Source: CADEDH01 sp047974625
GTDB taxonomy: Bacteria > Actinomycetota > Acidimicrobiia > Acidimicrobiales > SZUA-35
Reading direction: 5' to 3'
Assembly (NCBI GenBank): GCA_047974625.1
Contig: JBKECK010000054.1
Coordinates: 186,001-250,000, forward strand
DNA length: 64,000 nucleotides
Of the stretch, positions 42,150 to 51,411 are shown piece after piece. The position numbers were made by a program, and so were the translations under genes. Within the stretch, counting starts at the first letter, position 1; every line of letters begins with the position of its first letter. The notes below the pieces were generated by a model. That model saw only the letters and a list, made by a program, of their open reading frames with translations, was not told the DNA's origin and did not search any database.

Positions 42150-43292
42150 ATGTTCCGTCGCCGTGTACCCATGGGGATCGTCGCCGTCGTAGCGGCACTC
42201 GTCCTCGTGATCCTGACCGCCTCCGGCCCGCGGCCCGCCGCCGCCCTGTCGTCGAGCACCCGGTCCTCCACCGTGCTGTCCTCCACCGTGCTGTCCTCGA
42301 ATGCCGGCGACGGTGGGGCCGACTTCGACACCATCGCCGGTCAGGACGAGCTGACCAGCGACCACGCCACCCTGTTCCGCCTCTACTGGGCCTTCTTCCG
42401 TCGCCAACCCGACCCGAGCGGTGCCGTATATTGGATCGGTCAGCGCGACGCCTGCCTCGGGCTCGACCGGATCGCCGACCTGTTCGCGGCCAGCGAGGAG
42501 TTCCGGGCCCGTTACGGGCCGGTCTCCGACCGCACCGCCTTCGTGGACCTGTTGTACGGCAACATCCTGGGCCGGGCCGCCGACCCCGAGGGCCTCGACT
42601 ACTGGACCGGCCTCCTCCGCCAAGGGGTGCTGACCCGGGGTGAGGTAGTCCTCTACGTCTCCCTGTCCGGCGAGTTCACCGCCCGCCACCCGTACCCGTC
42701 CGACGGCGTCCCGCCCCGGAGCTGCTTCACCCCGGACGGGCGAGCCACAGGGCGCTCCGTCGACGTGGTGGAGCGGGCCCCGCTCGCCACCGTGGCCGGG
42801 TTCACCATCGCCACCCCGGTCGCCGTGATCGAACGGGCCGGCTTCCACCAGTCGACCCATCCGGGCGCCCTACCGATCACGCCGGTGGCCGACCCCCCGA
42901 TCCGGCTGACCACGATGGCGTCCCGGGGCCGCGGCACCGATCTGCGCAGCGCCATCGACATCGTGGCCGAGCCGGCCACCACCATCACCGCCCCGGTCGC
43001 CGGGACGGTGGCCCGGGCGGGTGGCTACACCCTCTACTGCCGGTATCGGGACGGGTACGTGGTCATCAACCCCGACGCCGCCCCCCACCTCGAGGTCAAA
43101 CTGCTCCACATCCAGGGCGTCTCCGTCCGGGCCGGCCAGCGGGTCACGGTAGGGCAGCCGGTGGCCGCCCACGCCACCGCCTTCCCGTTCCGCTCCCAGG
43201 TCGACGACCTCACCGCCGAACCGTCGTGGCCCCACGTGCACCTGGAGGTGGTCGACCCGTCGGTGCCCCGGCCCCCGGGCGGGGGCTGCTGA
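42150..43292 (+). CDS. Secreted DUF4214/M23-domain protein
   Basis: A 380-residue exported protein. A signal segment (VPMGIVAVVAALVLVILTASG) is followed by a Ser/Thr linker of repeated SSTVL units, then a DUF4214-like domain (LFRLYWAFFRRQPDPSGAVYW, FVDLLYGNILGRAADPEGLDYW). The C-terminal M23/LytM domain has LRSAIDIVAEP, ITAPVAGTVARAGG, LLHIQGVSVRAGQ and WPHVHLEVVD, with the HxH pair present. DUF4214 domains are common in surface-layer and matrix proteins, so it may remodel the cell wall. ATG 42150 has GGGAG nearby; GTG 42102 would add 16 residues. Confidence 0.8.
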   Translation: MFRRRVPMGIVAVVAALVLVILTASGPRPAAALSSSTRSSTVLSSTVLSSNAGDGGADFDTIAGQDELTSDHATLFRLYWAFFRRQPDPSGAVYWIGQRDACLGLDRIADLFAASEEFRARYGPVSDRTAFVDLLYGNILGRAADPEGLDYWTGLLRQGVLTRGEVVLYVSLSGEFTARHPYPSDGVPPRSCFTPDGRATGRSVDVVERAPLATVAGFTIATPVAVIERAGFHQSTHPGALPITPVADPPIRLTTMASRGRGTDLRSAIDIVAEPATTITAPVAGTVARAGGYTLYCRYRDGYVVINPDAAPHLEVKLLHIQGVSVRAGQRVTVGQPVAAHATAFPFRSQVDDLTAEPSWPHVHLEVVDPSVPRPPGGGC

Positions 43293-43309
43293 GCCGCCGC
43301 CCTCCGTCC

Positions 43310-43565
43310 CGGTGTTGCTTGGTCGGGGGTGAGGCTGGTGATGCCGTAGACGACTTCGCCCGAGCGGCGGGTGTGGTCGAGGTTGTGGATGTCTCGGACG
43401 ATCTCGAAGATCTGGGTGGCGTGGGGGAACAGCCCGTCGGGGGTGTCAGCGACGGTGATCGAGCGGGTTTCGATCCGGCCGTGGCCTCGGTTGGTTGCCT
43501 GGTGGTGAGGGGGAAAAGTCACGCTCGTACTGTCGAACCCCGGGTTATCGAACACCAGACCCATC
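43310..43565 (-). pseudogene. ISAs1-type transposase remnant
   Basis: On this strand the segment NRGHGRIETRSITV, then DGLFPHATQIFEIVRDIHN and VVYGITSLTPDQA, matches the C-terminal part of ISAs1/IS4-like transposases as I remember them. It starts and stops without the rest of the enzyme; upstream reads MGLVFDNPGFDST and has no catalytic domain. No inverted repeats or target duplication can be made out. Only about 80 codons of homology remain in this 350-base intergenic stretch, so it is a decayed fragment of an insertion sequence. Confidence 0.72.
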
Positions 43566-43649
43566 CGGGGCAGGTGTCGGGTCGGCCAGATCCCCCGGGG
43601 CCGGTGAGGCAAGTTCGGGACGGCGGCGGCGGTGTGCGAAGCTCCCCGG

Positions 43650-46094
43650 ATGGACGGACTCCGGGTACTCGACCTCAGCACCAGCCGCACCGGGGCCTAC
43701 GCCGCCCGGCTGCTGGCCTCGCTCGGGGCGTCGGTCACCGTGGGGGAACCGCCAGGAGGGTCACCCCTGCGGGCCGAACCGGCGGCCTGGGAGTACTTGG
43801 CCGCCCGGAAGACCAGCCGGCTGGTCGAACCGGGGTCCGAGATCGACGCCGCTGACCACGCCGACGTGGTCGTCCTGGCCACCGACGGCCCCACCCCCGA
43901 CCTGGCCGACCTGGCCCGGCGGCTCACCCGGGCCCGGGCCGAGCTGGTGGTGGTGGCCGTGTCCCCGTTCGGCCTGACCGGCCCCTACCGCTCGTGGCGG
44001 GCGGGGCCGCTCGAGCTGTGGGCCATCGGGGGTCACCTGGCCCTGACCGGTGACCCCCAGCGGCACCCGATCCCTGGCGGCGGGCCTTGGCAGTCCCACC
44101 TGGTCGGGACCTACGCCGCGGTGGCTGCCCAGGCCGCCGCCCTGCGCGCCGTCGACCAGGGCCGGGGCGCCCTGGTGGACGTCGGCGCCATGGAGGCCCT
44201 GGCGTCGTCCCACCAATGGTCGATCTGCCTGTACACCCACGAGGGCGTGGTGAAGCGACGGGCCGGGAACCGCCTGGGGGAGATGCACCACCCCATCTGC
44301 CTCTACCCGTGCGCCGACGGCTGGGTGTGCATCGCCGCGGCGTCGCTCCACCAATGGGAGGGGCTGTGCATCGCCATGGAGCAGGTCGAGCTCCTGGCCG
44401 ACGACGACCTGGCCAATGCCGCCGTCCGCTTCGAGCGGGCCGACGAGGTCGACGAGCTGATCACGGCCTGGACCTCCGTCCGGAGCGTGGCCGCGGTCGT
44501 CGAGGCCTGCCAGGCCAACTTCTGCCCGGCCGGCCCGGTGTCGGACCTTCCCGAGCTGTTCACCCACCCCCAGTTGGTCCACCGAGGATTCTGGACCGAC
44601 GCCCCCCACCTGGGTCGCACCGCGGTGATGCCAGACGCCCCGTTCACCGTCGGCCCCCGGCGCCCGTTCCAGCCCGCCCCCTCCGTCCCCGGTCCGGCCC
44701 CGACCCCGGGCCGGGGTCCGTTCCCGGCCGAGCCCGACCCCGCCACCGTTAGCCCGGTGAGCGACGGACGGCTCCCCCACCGCCGCCCGGTCGGGCCCGG
44801 GCCCGACGGGTTCCGACCCCTGGCCGGGGTGCGGGTGCTGGAACTGACCATCTCGTGGGCGGGTCCCCTCGCCGGGCGGCTCCTGGCCGACCTGGGGGCC
44901 GAGGTGGTCAAGGTGGAGCATCCGACCTCGCGGGGGGTGGCCATGGTCGAACCCGACCCCGACGCCGAACGGGAGCCGTGGTCGTGGGGCGAGTTGCCCC
45001 CGACCGAGGTGCGGAACGGGATCTTCCCCGACGCCGACCCGGGCCGGGGCTGGTGGAACCGGATGTCGCTGTGGAACAAGATGAACCGGTCGAAGCGGAG
45101 CCTCTGCCTCGACCTCAAGGCCCCGGGCGGTCGGGAGGCGTTCGAGCGTCTGGTGACCACGGCCGACATGGTCATCAACAACTACAGCCCCCGGGGGGTG
45201 CGCTCGCTCGGCATCGACCACGATGCCTTGCGGGCCGTCAACCCGGGCATCGTGACCGTGGCCATGAGCGGGTTCGGGGCGACCGGTCCGGGCGCCGAGG
45301 CCGTCTCCTGGGGCCCGATTCTCGACGCCGCCTCAGGCCTGGCCGCCACCACCGGCTACCCCGACTCGGGCCCCTACAAGCAGGGGGTTGCCTATCCCGA
45401 TCCCGTCGGCGGGGTGCACGGCGCGGCGGCCATGCTGGCCGCCTGGTGGGAGCACCGCCGGACGGGCGAGGCGGTGCACGTCGACCTGTCCCAGCTCGAG
45501 ACCCTGCTGTCGGTGGCCGGCGACCAGGCCCTCGAGGTGTCGCTCACCGGGGTGGCCCCGGCCCGGCGCGGGGCCCGCTCGGCGCGTCACGCCCCGGCCG
45601 GGGTGTACCGGAGCGCGGCGCCGGACCGGTGGGTGGCCCTCAGCGTGTACGACGACACTGACTGGGCGCGGCTGGGCCGCGTCGTACCCGGCCTGGACCG
45701 GCCCGAATGGGCCGACGTGGCGGCCCGGCACCACGACCACGACCGGATCGACGCCGTCGTCGGGGCCTGGACCACCGCCCGGGGCCACCACGACGCCATG
45801 GTCGAGCTCCAGGCCGCCGGGGTGGCCGCCGTCATCGTGGCCACCAACCAGGACCTGGTCTGCGACCCCCACCTGTCCGAGCGGGGCTTCGTCGTCACCG
45901 TGGACCACCCGGCCGCCGGTCCGGGTCGATTTCCCGGCTCGCCCTTCCTGGTCGACGGGGCACCCCTGCCCATCCGCGCCGTCTCGTCGCTCGGGGCCGA
46001 CAACGACGCCGTGCTGGCCGAACTGGGCTACGGCTTCACCGAACGGGCCCGCCTGGCCGCCGACGGTGCCGTGGCCTCCGCCCCTCCCTCCTGA
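43650..46094 (+). CDS. Tandem CaiB/BaiF-type CoA-transferase fusion
   Basis: An 814-residue protein containing two class III CoA-transferase halves joined by a Pro-rich linker (about residues 345-395). The N half (MDGLRVLDLSTSRTGAYAARLLASLGA) and the C half (LAGVRVLELTISWAGPLAGRLLADLGAEVV) both begin with the CoA-binding fold. The catalytic-Asp region reads SWGPILDAASGLAATTG in the C half but RAGPLELWAIGGHLALTG in the N half. The N half may therefore have lost the nucleophile and act as scaffold. The family normally forms interlocked dimers of one chain, so a fused two-domain chain is a pseudo-dimer. Substrate is unknown. ATG 43650 is chosen by the start of the fold. Confidence 0.85.
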   Translation: MDGLRVLDLSTSRTGAYAARLLASLGASVTVGEPPGGSPLRAEPAAWEYLAARKTSRLVEPGSEIDAADHADVVVLATDGPTPDLADLARRLTRARAELVVVAVSPFGLTGPYRSWRAGPLELWAIGGHLALTGDPQRHPIPGGGPWQSHLVGTYAAVAAQAAALRAVDQGRGALVDVGAMEALASSHQWSICLYTHEGVVKRRAGNRLGEMHHPICLYPCADGWVCIAAASLHQWEGLCIAMEQVELLADDDLANAAVRFERADEVDELITAWTSVRSVAAVVEACQANFCPAGPVSDLPELFTHPQLVHRGFWTDAPHLGRTAVMPDAPFTVGPRRPFQPAPSVPGPAPTPGRGPFPAEPDPATVSPVSDGRLPHRRPVGPGPDGFRPLAGVRVLELTISWAGPLAGRLLADLGAEVVKVEHPTSRGVAMVEPDPDAEREPWSWGELPPTEVRNGIFPDADPGRGWWNRMSLWNKMNRSKRSLCLDLKAPGGREAFERLVTTADMVINNYSPRGVRSLGIDHDALRAVNPGIVTVAMSGFGATGPGAEAVSWGPILDAASGLAATTGYPDSGPYKQGVAYPDPVGGVHGAAAMLAAWWEHRRTGEAVHVDLSQLETLLSVAGDQALEVSLTGVAPARRGARSARHAPAGVYRSAAPDRWVALSVYDDTDWARLGRVVPGLDRPEWADVAARHHDHDRIDAVVGAWTTARGHHDAMVELQAAGVAAVIVATNQDLVCDPHLSERGFVVTVDHPAAGPGRFPGSPFLVDGAPLPIRAVSSLGADNDAVLAELGYGFTERARLAADGAVASAPPS

Positions 46095-46182
46095 CTCCAC
46101 CGTCCCTCCCGTTCCCTCCCCCGCCCACCGTCCTCGGGTAGGGTCGGCGGGGTCCTGGCGTCGACGGGAGGGGTCGCCCCGG

Positions 46183-49002
46183 ATGAGCGTGTTCACGTCG
46201 ATCTCCCGTTGGGCGATCGATTACAACCGGCAGAACCGGCAGGCTACCGCGGCCTACTTCGGGTCGCTGGCCGTCACCGTGGCCGCGATCGTCGTGGTCC
46301 TCCGGGTGGCCCACTCCGACCGGGGCCCCTGCCTCACCGAGGTGCTCCAGCTCCAGTTGTCGGTGCTGGGCGAAGCCCCGACCAACCGGTTCTCCGGCGC
46401 CTGCACCCTCGAGGCGCTGCGGTCGACCCTGTGGAGCGACGCGGTGTCGACCACGGTGGTGATGCTCGCCCTCGGGCTGTTCGTGGCCGTCTGGTACCAC
46501 CAGTCGTGGGATGTCGAGACCGAACGGCACCGGAACGTCGGGCCCCTGCTCGTGGCGGTGCCCCTGGCCGCGGCCGGGGCGACGGTGGCCACCGATCTTC
46601 TGACCGGCCTCGACCTTGACGTGCTCGGGGGCCGTTACCGGCTGGGACAAGCCACGATGGTGGCCACCCTGGCCTGGGTCCGGTGGTTCCTGACCGGGGC
46701 CTTGGTGTTCGTGTTCCTGTCCACGGTGGTGTCCTGGATGGTCCGGGCGGTCACCGAGGGGTTCCGGCAGGTGTTCGACCGGAACGATCCCGCCGCGTAC
46801 CAGCCCACCCCGGTCGAATGGCCCCCCGCCCACCACCAGCCCCCGGCGTTGGGGATCTGCCTGTCCGGCGGAGGGATCCGGTCCGCCGCGTTCGGCCTGG
46901 GTGCCCTCTCCGCCCTGGAGGAGACCAGAGTGGAGACGCCCAGGCCGGCGGCAACCGCCGGCCTGCTCGGCCAGGCCGACCTGTTGTCGAGCGTCTCGGG
47001 CGGGGGAGACGCCGCGTCGGCGTGGCGAATCGCTGCCGGGCACGAGGCCGACGGGCCGGAACCGGAGCCCCTGATCGGCGACCCGAACCGTCACGAACCA
47101 GGTGGGCCCGGCACGCCGGCCGGTGGGCTCTTCCCCCGCCTGCTCGACCGTCGCCGCTATCTGAGCAATGGGCGGGGCGCCCTGACGGCCACCGCGTTTC
47201 AGGTGGCCGTCCAGCTGGTGTGGCACTTCGGGCTGCTCCTGGTGCTCGTCGGGCTGGTGATGTGGCCGGTGGGGCGGATGGTGGCATCGCCCATCATCAC
47301 CGCCGCCGATGGATCGGTGCGCTACGGCCGGCTGGCCACCCCCACCCTGGTCCTGGCCACCCTGGCCTTGGCGGCGGTCGCCGTCCGGGCGCTGACCCTC
47401 CCGGGCCGGGTCCGCACCGCCACCAACGCCACGATCGTGTCCCTCTCGGCCCTGGCCGCCGGCCTGTTTGTCCTGCTGGTGGCCCTGCCGTGGCTGGTGA
47501 CCGTGCTGATGCCCGGCCTGATCGACGTGTTCCCCGGCGGCGCCGGAGGCACCTCGGCCGTGGCCACCTTCCTCACCGGAGGCGTGGTGGCCACCGTGTG
47601 GCGGGTCATCCAGGCCCCGATCAGGACCCACGCCGCATATCTGGGCGGCGTCCTGCTTCTGGCGGGATTGCTCCTGTTCGGTGGGTTGGTGGCCACCCAG
47701 GCCGCTGAGGGCCGGGGTCCGCTCGCCGGGACCTGGCGCGGCTGGGCGGTGGTGACCGCCGGGTACGCCGCGGTGATGAGCGTGGTCAACCCCGATCTGT
47801 GGTCGCTCCACCCCATCTACCGCCGCAAGCTGGCCGCCACGTTCGCCAACCGTCGGGGGCCTGACGGCTGGACCGGGTTGACGTCGCGTCACGAGCACCG
47901 AACGCTGTCGGAGTACGCGGCGGCGCCGGGGCCGCGGCAGGTGATCTGTGCCGTCGCCGCCCGCAATGACCGGTCCAACACCGAGGTGCCGGTGGTGTCG
48001 ATGACCTTCGAGCCCGACCACGTGACGGTCCATCCCGGTCCGGGGCAGCCGTCGGTGGCCATACCCACCGAGGCCTACGAGAAGCTCACTGCCGGCCGGG
48101 TCCGGGCCCACTGGCTCCACAGCGTGATCGGCCTGACCTCGATCTCGGCCGCGGCGGTGGCCCCGTCGCTGGGTCGGATGAACCTGGGGTCGACCAACGC
48201 CCTCATCGCCGCGTTGAACCTGCGGCTCGGGGTGTGGATGCCCAACCCCATGTACCGGACGGGCCGCCGGGCCGGGACCCGCATGTTCGCCATGTTCAAG
48301 GAGATCCTGGGCCTGTTCGACCTGACCGATCCCAACCTGTACGTCACCGACGGCGGCCACTGGGAAAATCTGGGCTTGGTCGAACTGGTCCGGCGCCGGA
48401 CCCGGGTCATTATCGCCGTCGACGCGTCGGCCGACCCGCCCCACGAGTTCTCCAGCATGCTTGAGGCGACGGAGCTCGCCCTGCTGGAGTGCGGGGCCAC
48501 CATCACCTTCCTGGACGGCGAGCTGGTGGCCATGCGGCCCGACGGCCCCGCCCGGCCGGCCAAGAACTGGGCTGTCGCCACCGTCGCCTTCGCCGATGGG
48601 TCCACCGGGCGGCTGCTGTTCATCAAGGCCCAGGCCTCGGCGGCCATGCCCCTCGACGTGCTGCGGTACGCTAAGGAAGACCCGACCTTCCCCAACTACT
48701 CGACGGCCAACCAGTTCCTGGGTGAGGCCGAGTTCCGCAACCTGGCCATCCTGGGCCGCGAGTCGGTGATCCGGGCCCTCGACGACCGGCACGGGTGGCT
48801 CTTCGGTGCCGGGTTACCGGCGGATGTGGTGGGGTTGGGCCGCCGGAACGCGGTGGCCCCGGCCGCGGACCGGCCTCACCACGGGATCAGGATCACCAGG
48901 ATCCCAGCGGTGCGGCAAGCTCCCCCGGCCGCCGGGGTCACCGCCGCGAACCAGCTCGGTCCCACCCGGGACGGGGCGGTCCGGACTAGAGATCTGGACT
49001 AG
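46183..49002 (+). CDS. Membrane protein with patatin-like phospholipase domain
   Basis: A 939-residue protein. Four or so hydrophobic segments lie in the first 190 residues and several more in the middle. The patatin domain is split by membrane segments: oxyanion loop GICLSGGGIRSAAFGLGAL at about residue 225, nucleophile Ser in LLSSVSGGGD, and the catalytic Asp in YVTDGGHWENLG at about residue 725. The nucleophile elbow is S-x-S-G-G rather than G-x-S-x-G, a variation seen in this membrane subfamily. It probably hydrolyses lipid acyl chains at the membrane. ATG 46183 is preceded by GGGAGGGG. Large size is typical of these insertion-rich forms. Confidence 0.82.
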   Translation: MSVFTSISRWAIDYNRQNRQATAAYFGSLAVTVAAIVVVLRVAHSDRGPCLTEVLQLQLSVLGEAPTNRFSGACTLEALRSTLWSDAVSTTVVMLALGLFVAVWYHQSWDVETERHRNVGPLLVAVPLAAAGATVATDLLTGLDLDVLGGRYRLGQATMVATLAWVRWFLTGALVFVFLSTVVSWMVRAVTEGFRQVFDRNDPAAYQPTPVEWPPAHHQPPALGICLSGGGIRSAAFGLGALSALEETRVETPRPAATAGLLGQADLLSSVSGGGDAASAWRIAAGHEADGPEPEPLIGDPNRHEPGGPGTPAGGLFPRLLDRRRYLSNGRGALTATAFQVAVQLVWHFGLLLVLVGLVMWPVGRMVASPIITAADGSVRYGRLATPTLVLATLALAAVAVRALTLPGRVRTATNATIVSLSALAAGLFVLLVALPWLVTVLMPGLIDVFPGGAGGTSAVATFLTGGVVATVWRVIQAPIRTHAAYLGGVLLLAGLLLFGGLVATQAAEGRGPLAGTWRGWAVVTAGYAAVMSVVNPDLWSLHPIYRRKLAATFANRRGPDGWTGLTSRHEHRTLSEYAAAPGPRQVICAVAARNDRSNTEVPVVSMTFEPDHVTVHPGPGQPSVAIPTEAYEKLTAGRVRAHWLHSVIGLTSISAAAVAPSLGRMNLGSTNALIAALNLRLGVWMPNPMYRTGRRAGTRMFAMFKEILGLFDLTDPNLYVTDGGHWENLGLVELVRRRTRVIIAVDASADPPHEFSSMLEATELALLECGATITFLDGELVAMRPDGPARPAKNWAVATVAFADGSTGRLLFIKAQASAAMPLDVLRYAKEDPTFPNYSTANQFLGEAEFRNLAILGRESVIRALDDRHGWLFGAGLPADVVGLGRRNAVAPAADRPHHGIRITRIPAVRQAPPAAGVTAANQLGPTRDGAVRTRDLD

Positions 49003-49052
49003 AACGGTCCGGACCGGCCGCATAAGCCCACGACCACCCTGAGGAGGGCCCC

Positions 49053-49730
49053 GTGCACCTGGCCAAACCGCAGGTCGATATCGGCCTCGCCACGAACCGG
49101 TTGGAGCCGCTGCTCGAGTTCTGGTGGCAGGTCGACGGGGTCCGCTTCGATCATGTCCTCCCGATCCGGCGGGGCCAGGACCAGCACCGGCACGACATCG
49201 CCGGCACCGTCCTCAAGATCAACCACCACCGTGAGCCGTTGCCGGCCGAGGCGCCGAGTGGGTATCGGGAGCTCCTGATCGCCCGGCCCGGTATCGGCGG
49301 GCCCCGACCGTTGAGCGACCCCGACGGCAACCGGGTGACCCTGGTGCCACCCGGCACCGACGGGGTCGACCAGGTCGGGGTTCGGATCGGGGTACGGGAC
49401 CTCGAGGCGCACCGTCGCTTCTACCGTGACGCCCTCGGCCTGCCCGAGCCGGCTCCGGGCCGTTTCCGGGTCGGCGACAGCGTCATCCTGCTCGAGGCCG
49501 ACCCGGACGCTCCCGACGACGCCCAGATGCGGGGCCCGGGCTGGCGCTACATCACCTTCCAGGTGTTCAGGGTGGACGGCGAGCACGCCGACGTCCTCGC
49601 CGCAGGGGGACGCGAGGCCCTCGCCCCCGTTACCCTCGGCACCACCGCCAGAATCTCCATGGTGCGCGACCCGGATGGCAACTGGATCGAACTCTCCCAG
49701 CGCGCCTCGATCGTCGGCGCCCTCGACTAG
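49053..49730 (+). CDS. Two-domain VOC (glyoxalase/dioxygenase-like) protein
   Basis: A 225-residue protein with two vicinal-oxygen-chelate halves. The first is degenerate (VDIGLATNRLEPLLEFWWQVDG, with DPDGNRVTLVPP). The second is more typical (RIGVRDLEAHRRFYRDALGLPE and SMVRDPDGNWIELSQ). His/Glu metal ligands are not all conserved, so catalytic activity is uncertain. GTG 49053 has GAGGAGG 6 bases upstream. It follows the patatin gene with 50 bases between and may be co-transcribed. Confidence 0.82.
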   Translation: MHLAKPQVDIGLATNRLEPLLEFWWQVDGVRFDHVLPIRRGQDQHRHDIAGTVLKINHHREPLPAEAPSGYRELLIARPGIGGPRPLSDPDGNRVTLVPPGTDGVDQVGVRIGVRDLEAHRRFYRDALGLPEPAPGRFRVGDSVILLEADPDAPDDAQMRGPGWRYITFQVFRVDGEHADVLAAGGREALAPVTLGTTARISMVRDPDGNWIELSQRASIVGALD

Positions 49731-49745
49731 AACGGGGACCCGGAA

Positions 49746-50129
49746 CTACATCGAGGTGGTTCGCAGGGGGCGGATCCTGACGATGGTGCGCTCCTCCCCA
49801 GGCTGGAGGTAGGGGTAGTCCTGGCCCATGTAGCGGTTGGACAGGGCGTGGATGAACGCGTAGTCCGGGTCGGGCTCGACCGAGGCCACCTCACCGCGCA
49901 CCTCGAGGTAGCGGTAGGGGTCGTCCGGATCGAGGATCGAGAGGGCCGCCCGCGGATCCCGCTCCAGGTTGCGGAACTTCTGCTTGTCCGGCGTCTGGCT
50001 GATGGCGATGGTCTCCCCGTCCCACGCGAACCAGACCGGGTTGTTCTGGGGTTCGCCGTCGGGTCCAATGGTGGCGACGTTGGCGAAGCCGTTCTTGTCG
50101 AGGATGTCTACGAGTTCGTTTGGGATCAT
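49746..50129 (-). CDS. PPOX-class F420-dependent oxidoreductase-like protein
   Basis: A 127-residue split-barrel protein: NGFANVATIGPDGEPQNNPVWFAWDG, ISQTPDKQKFRNLERDPRAALSILDPDD, YRYLEVRGEVASVEPD, and a C-terminal LQPGEERTIVRIRPLR. This is the classic Rv1155-like F420 family signature. It binds F420H2 or flavin to reduce small molecules; substrate is unknown. Convergent with the VOC gene by 15 bases. Confidence 0.88.
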   Translation of the reverse strand: MIPNELVDILDKNGFANVATIGPDGEPQNNPVWFAWDGETIAISQTPDKQKFRNLERDPRAALSILDPDDPYRYLEVRGEVASVEPDPDYAFIHALSNRYMGQDYPYLQPGEERTIVRIRPLRTTSM

Positions 50130-50203
50130 CGGCTTCTCCGGAGGGTGGATGGTTGGAGCGTAGGGGCGATCCTAGGGGCTCGGCGCCGGACCGGCGGGCC
50201 GGC

Positions 50204-51289
50204 TCAGGCCCGGACCATCGGGACGTGGGGTATGCCGTCCTCCTCGTAGACCGGGCCATCGACGACGAACCCGTACCGGCTGTAGAAGTCGGCCAGGTGG
50301 GCCTGGGCGCCGAGCACGATGGCGGTGCTGTGGCCGATCCGATCGATGGCGGCCTGGACGAGCCGACCGGACAGCCCCTCGCCGCGACGGTCGGGCCGGG
50401 TCACCACCCGACCGATCCGCGAGCCGCCATCGGGCTCGGCCAGGATCCGGCAGTAGGCGGCCAACCCCCCCTCGTCGTCCACCCACAGATGGACGGTCCC
50501 CGGCTCCAGGTCCCGGCCGTCGACGTCGAGGTACGGACAGTCCTGCTCGACCACGAACACCCGGGCCCGCAGGGCCAGGATCGCCTGGAGCCGGACGGCG
50601 TCGAGCGAGGGGCCGGCCGCCTGGCCCACGTCGAGGTGACCGGTGGGTTCCGTCGCTCCGGCGGGCCGGAGGGCACCGGCGTCGACGGCGGCCGAGATAA
50701 TCCCGTCGACGAGCCGTCCGAGCGGCTCGGCCAGCTGCCCGATGGGATCGTTGACCCGGCGGACCTGGTCCTCGGTGATCCGGTGGTGCCGCCAGCTCAG
50801 GCCACCGGCGGCGGCGTTGAGCAGCATGGGCTGGAGCCGGTCCATGGCGTAGGCGAACCGCCCGGTGGGGGTGGCCCGGTCCTCGTACTCCTCCCACCGC
50901 GCCATGAGCCCGTCCCCGGCCGGGCCGAGCAGGCCAAAGATCCGGTCGGCCGCCTTCCGCTCGGCGTCGGCCTTGGCCGCGGCATCGCGGTCGTGGGCGT
51001 AGACGTAGGTGTCACCGGCGTCGATCTCCACGATGTCGTGCACCAGCAGTAGCTCCAGGGCCCGGGCCGGATCGGTGCCGGGTTCGGCCCAGCGCGCCAT
51101 GACCAGGGCCATCATGGCCAGGTGCCAGGAGTGTTCGGCGGTGTTCTCGGCCCGGCTGGTGTCGATCAGCAGGCTGCGACGGACCACCGACTTGAGCCGG
51201 TCGAGCTCGAGCACGAAGCTGACCTCGCGACCAAGCTCGGGATCGATTCCGGTGGCGAGCGAACGGACGGTGTCGGCGTCGATGACCAT
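50204..51289 (-). CDS. HD-domain nucleotidase fused to ElaA-like acetyltransferase
   Basis: A 361-residue fusion. The N-terminal 190 residues form an HD phosphohydrolase of the YfbR/5'-deoxynucleotidase type (ENTAEHSWHLAMMALVMARW, then LLLVHDIVEIDAGDTY, with H..HD..D metal ligands). The C-terminal 150 residues are a GNAT domain of the ElaA type (AILALRARVFVVEQDCPYLDVDGRDLE, IGRVVTRPDRRGEGLSGRLV, FYSRYGFVVDGPVYEEDGIPH). Fusion of these two activities is not one I recognise. ATG 51289 is chosen by the HD domain start; a CACAAT box lies just upstream. Confidence 0.85.
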   Translation of the reverse strand: MVIDADTVRSLATGIDPELGREVSFVLELDRLKSVVRRSLLIDTSRAENTAEHSWHLAMMALVMARWAEPGTDPARALELLLVHDIVEIDAGDTYVYAHDRDAAAKADAERKAADRIFGLLGPAGDGLMARWEEYEDRATPTGRFAYAMDRLQPMLLNAAAGGLSWRHHRITEDQVRRVNDPIGQLAEPLGRLVDGIISAAVDAGALRPAGATEPTGHLDVGQAAGPSLDAVRLQAILALRARVFVVEQDCPYLDVDGRDLEPGTVHLWVDDEGGLAAYCRILAEPDGGSRIGRVVTRPDRRGEGLSGRLVQAAIDRIGHSTAIVLGAQAHLADFYSRYGFVVDGPVYEEDGIPHVPMVRA

Positions 51290-51411
51290 CGGGCCATTGT
51301 GCACGCCGGGTCGGCGGCCGCCCCACACCGGGGTTGCGTGACACAACTTCAGCCCCCTAGCGTGCATTGCATTATCGAACTCAGGGACGCCGTCCAACGG
51401 GGGGAACTACG

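Noticed and set aside
46036..48792. 918-codon minus-strand frame opposite the patatin-like gene
   Set aside because: Composed of Gly/His/Arg/Pro runs with no motif; antisense artefact of high GC content.
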